Shown piece by piece: positions 62,282-64,000 of a stretch of DNA of 64,000 bases; the stretch's first letter is position 1; each line of letters begins with the position of its first letter. The DNA lies in assembly GCA_019671135.1 (NCBI GenBank), contig JAHRHY010000002.1, positions 868,001 to 932,000 of the forward strand. The letters run 5' to 3'. The position numbers were made by a program, and so were the translations under genes. Source of the DNA: Linnemannia hyalina. Taxonomy: Eukaryota > Mortierellomycota > Mortierellomycetes > Mortierellales > Mortierellaceae. The notes beneath the pieces were generated by a model, which had not been told where the DNA came from, ran no database searches, and saw nothing but the letters and a program-made list of their open reading frames with translations.

Positions 62282-64000
62282 AGCGGATCCGTCAGGATTC
62301 AACCATTGTCGACTGCATTTTCAGCAACCCACCCCATTGTCGACCAGCCCACCACCTTTCCCTTCTCGCTTTTTCTCATCTTTACCTTTATTCTTTTTCA
62401 TTGCCATTTGCTGTTGCGTACTTGCATACCCACCTTTCTCTTTATTTGTTTCCTCGAGAAAGGAACCCGTTCCTTGCATGCAATTTTTTGGTGTATTTTT
62501 TCTTTTTCTTTTTCTTTTCGTTCTTTGTTTTTTTTTTACTTTTCTCTACCTTTTCGTTCTACCCCTCACAGGTTGCACAGTCTTTGTTGGACGAATGTTG
62601 CATGCCAAGGAATGTTTTACTCTTTTGATTACTTTTATTCCTCCGCAAGCCAATCTTTTTCTCGCCTCTGCAGAGTCTTTCGTGTACATTCTTTCTCCTC
62701 GTCCTTCTTTGTGCTTTTTTTTCTTTTTCAGTGCCAGTTTTTCTTCGCAGTTTGATTCTGTGTTGTTTTATTAGCCCTCTTGTACATTATTGGTATCCTG
62801 TCGTTTCTTTCTTTTTTTTACTCCCGTGTACTCTACTCTTCCTTTTATGTTTCCCCTTTGGTCATTATTTCCTTTCCCTTATTTTCCTTTATTATCTGGC
62901 GCCAACCTCTACCACCGTCAACGCCACGAGCCGTCACCCAGATCCGTTTTACACACTCTTTTGTCACCGAGTGCCTTGAGGCCCATCATATGTGGAAGTT
63001 TTGGGAGAAGTCCAACAAGAACGTTTTCGTGGAAGATGTTTTCCCCTAGGAACCAGGCGGAAAAAAAGACGAACAGCAGATAACGTAGCATCAGGAGACG
63101 TTTGAGAAAGGAGGCAGAGCTGCAAGGACACAACTAGGATGTGATTCAACAACCCCACGATATCGACAGAAACAAACATCCTTTCAAACAGCCCTCGACA
63201 ACAACACAAACACAAACACAAACACAAACCATACTCGGACCTTTTTTTTCTCTTACCAGCACCTCGAAACTCCAACACCAGATACATTCTCTCGCCACCA
63301 ATCTGGTTCACAAAAACTCGAACCAGCCACAGTCAATCACCAACAACAAACAACACCAAGAGCAACAGTATCTAAGCACAATTATAACTACAACAGCAAA
63401 ACGCGTATTACAAGACCCCCACCTGCTCGTGCAGGAGCATGGCCCACTGATAGCAGTCATCAAGTTTCCTCTAGCAAACCCTTCAAGCCCAGCACCTTTT
63501 CTTTCCGTTACGATGGTCTCTCGAGCGATGTCCCCTACCGCCTAGATGATCATCACACCTTTTCTTTTCCTTCTTTCTTTCTTTCACCCTTTCCCTTCCC
63601 CCTTCCCCCTTCCCCCTTTCCCCCTTCCCCCTTCCCCCTTTCCCCATTCCCCTATCCCTTTTCCCCCTTCCCCCCTTCCCCAGTTTCCTATTCTTTTTCT
63701 ATCCCCTTCTTTCTTTCTATTTTCTTTTTGTCGTTTGGACATTCTAGTTGTTCCCTTGTTTGTGACTCTGAAGCGATTAGCGTTGTAGATTCCAAGGAAT
63801 GAGCAAAATGAATAAACAACGACATTATTCCATTTTTTACTGTTCAATTGTTGACTTCGCCACGTTTTTACGACATGAAAAAAATGATTGTTGGAGAGAT
63901 GGCGCGTTTGTTTTCCACGTTACCGGGGAGGAAAGATGGGACGGTCAGATTGAGACACGTTGAGTGACGTGCCGGTGGCATTCTATTCGACAGAGGAAAC
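62282..64000. other. Right-edge intergenic DNA, no supported gene
   Basis: 1.7 kb of T- and CT-rich sequence. An open stretch at 63141-63545 (plus) begins without an ATG and is Q/T/N-rich without family resemblance. CT-rich tract at 63545-63690. Possibly a long 3'-UTR or the promoter of a gene beyond the window. Confidence 0.5.
63595..63682. repeat. (TTCCCCC)n polypyrimidine tract
   Basis: About a dozen imperfect heptamers CCCCCTT; one strand is wholly C and T. Its complement is G-rich (GGGGGAAGGGGG...) and could form a G-quadruplex or triplex. Confidence 0.85.

Noticed and set aside
63141..63545. 134-codon open stretch near the right edge
   Set aside because: No ATG start, Q/T/N-rich translation of a CAACAA-rich leader-like sequence; could be the 5' end of a gene beyond the window but cannot be supported.

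Overview
This 64 kb window is nuclear DNA from a filamentous, early-diverging fungus. Genes carry several short spliceosomal introns (about 40-420 nt, GTAAGT-type donors, CTAAT/CTAAC-like branch sites, TAG/CAG acceptors). Proteins are rich in Q, S/T and P low-complexity stretches, and promoters are long and pyrimidine-rich. The gene set (SWI/SNF Ssr4, Spc24, CCT6, sterylglucosidase-type GH5, Crypton-like GCR1_C proteins, NACHT-pentapeptide-WD40 receptors) fits Mortierellomycota (Mortierella sensu lato) best. That placement is inferred from gene content, not from a search. I see no tRNA, rRNA, CRISPR or intact transposon. Exon coordinates were worked out by hand from splice signals, reading phase and family similarity; every complete spliced model gives an uninterrupted frame whose length is a multiple of three.

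Layout. 1-8.6 kb: three minus-strand genes, namely a secreted serine beta-lactamase-like hydrolase (runs off the left edge), a GH5 steryl-beta-glucosidase/EGCrP-type enzyme, and an EH-domain endocytic protein of Eps15/Ede1 type. 9-18.7 kb: a head-to-tail duplication of a ~4.8 kb unit, each copy with its own promoter, 5'-UTR intron and NACHT-pentapeptide-WD40 (NLR-like STAND) gene. The first copy is frameshifted by one extra T inside a 288-bp stretch otherwise identical to the second. 18.7-21.6 kb: no convincing gene. 21.6-26.7 kb: a kelch-type single-pass membrane protein and a secreted 2H-phosphoesterase-fold protein. 27.2-31.9 kb: kinetochore Spc24 divergent from a mitochondrial PPR protein. 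32.4-34 kb: pepsin-family aspartic protease. 35.4-45.4 kb: two tandem paralogous nuclear proteins, each with a recombinase-like N-terminal block and two GCR1_C-like DNA-binding domains. 45.8-49.1 kb: a large unidentified coiled-coil protein (minus). 50.2-51.7 kb: a second aspartic protease, paralogous to the first. 52-55.5 kb: Ssr4. 55.7-58.4 kb: CCT6, whose start codon is assembled by splicing. 60.8-62.3 kb: an EDC1/PNRC-type decapping-activator candidate. The remainder is low-complexity intergenic DNA.

The genes are mostly independent housekeeping or secreted functions, not a cluster. The parts with most novelty are the duplicated NLR-like receptors, the GCR1_C pair that may descend from a Crypton element, the split start codon of CCT6, and two genes (kelch protein, aspartic protease 1) in which coding-like sequence continues in frame beyond the annotated stop.
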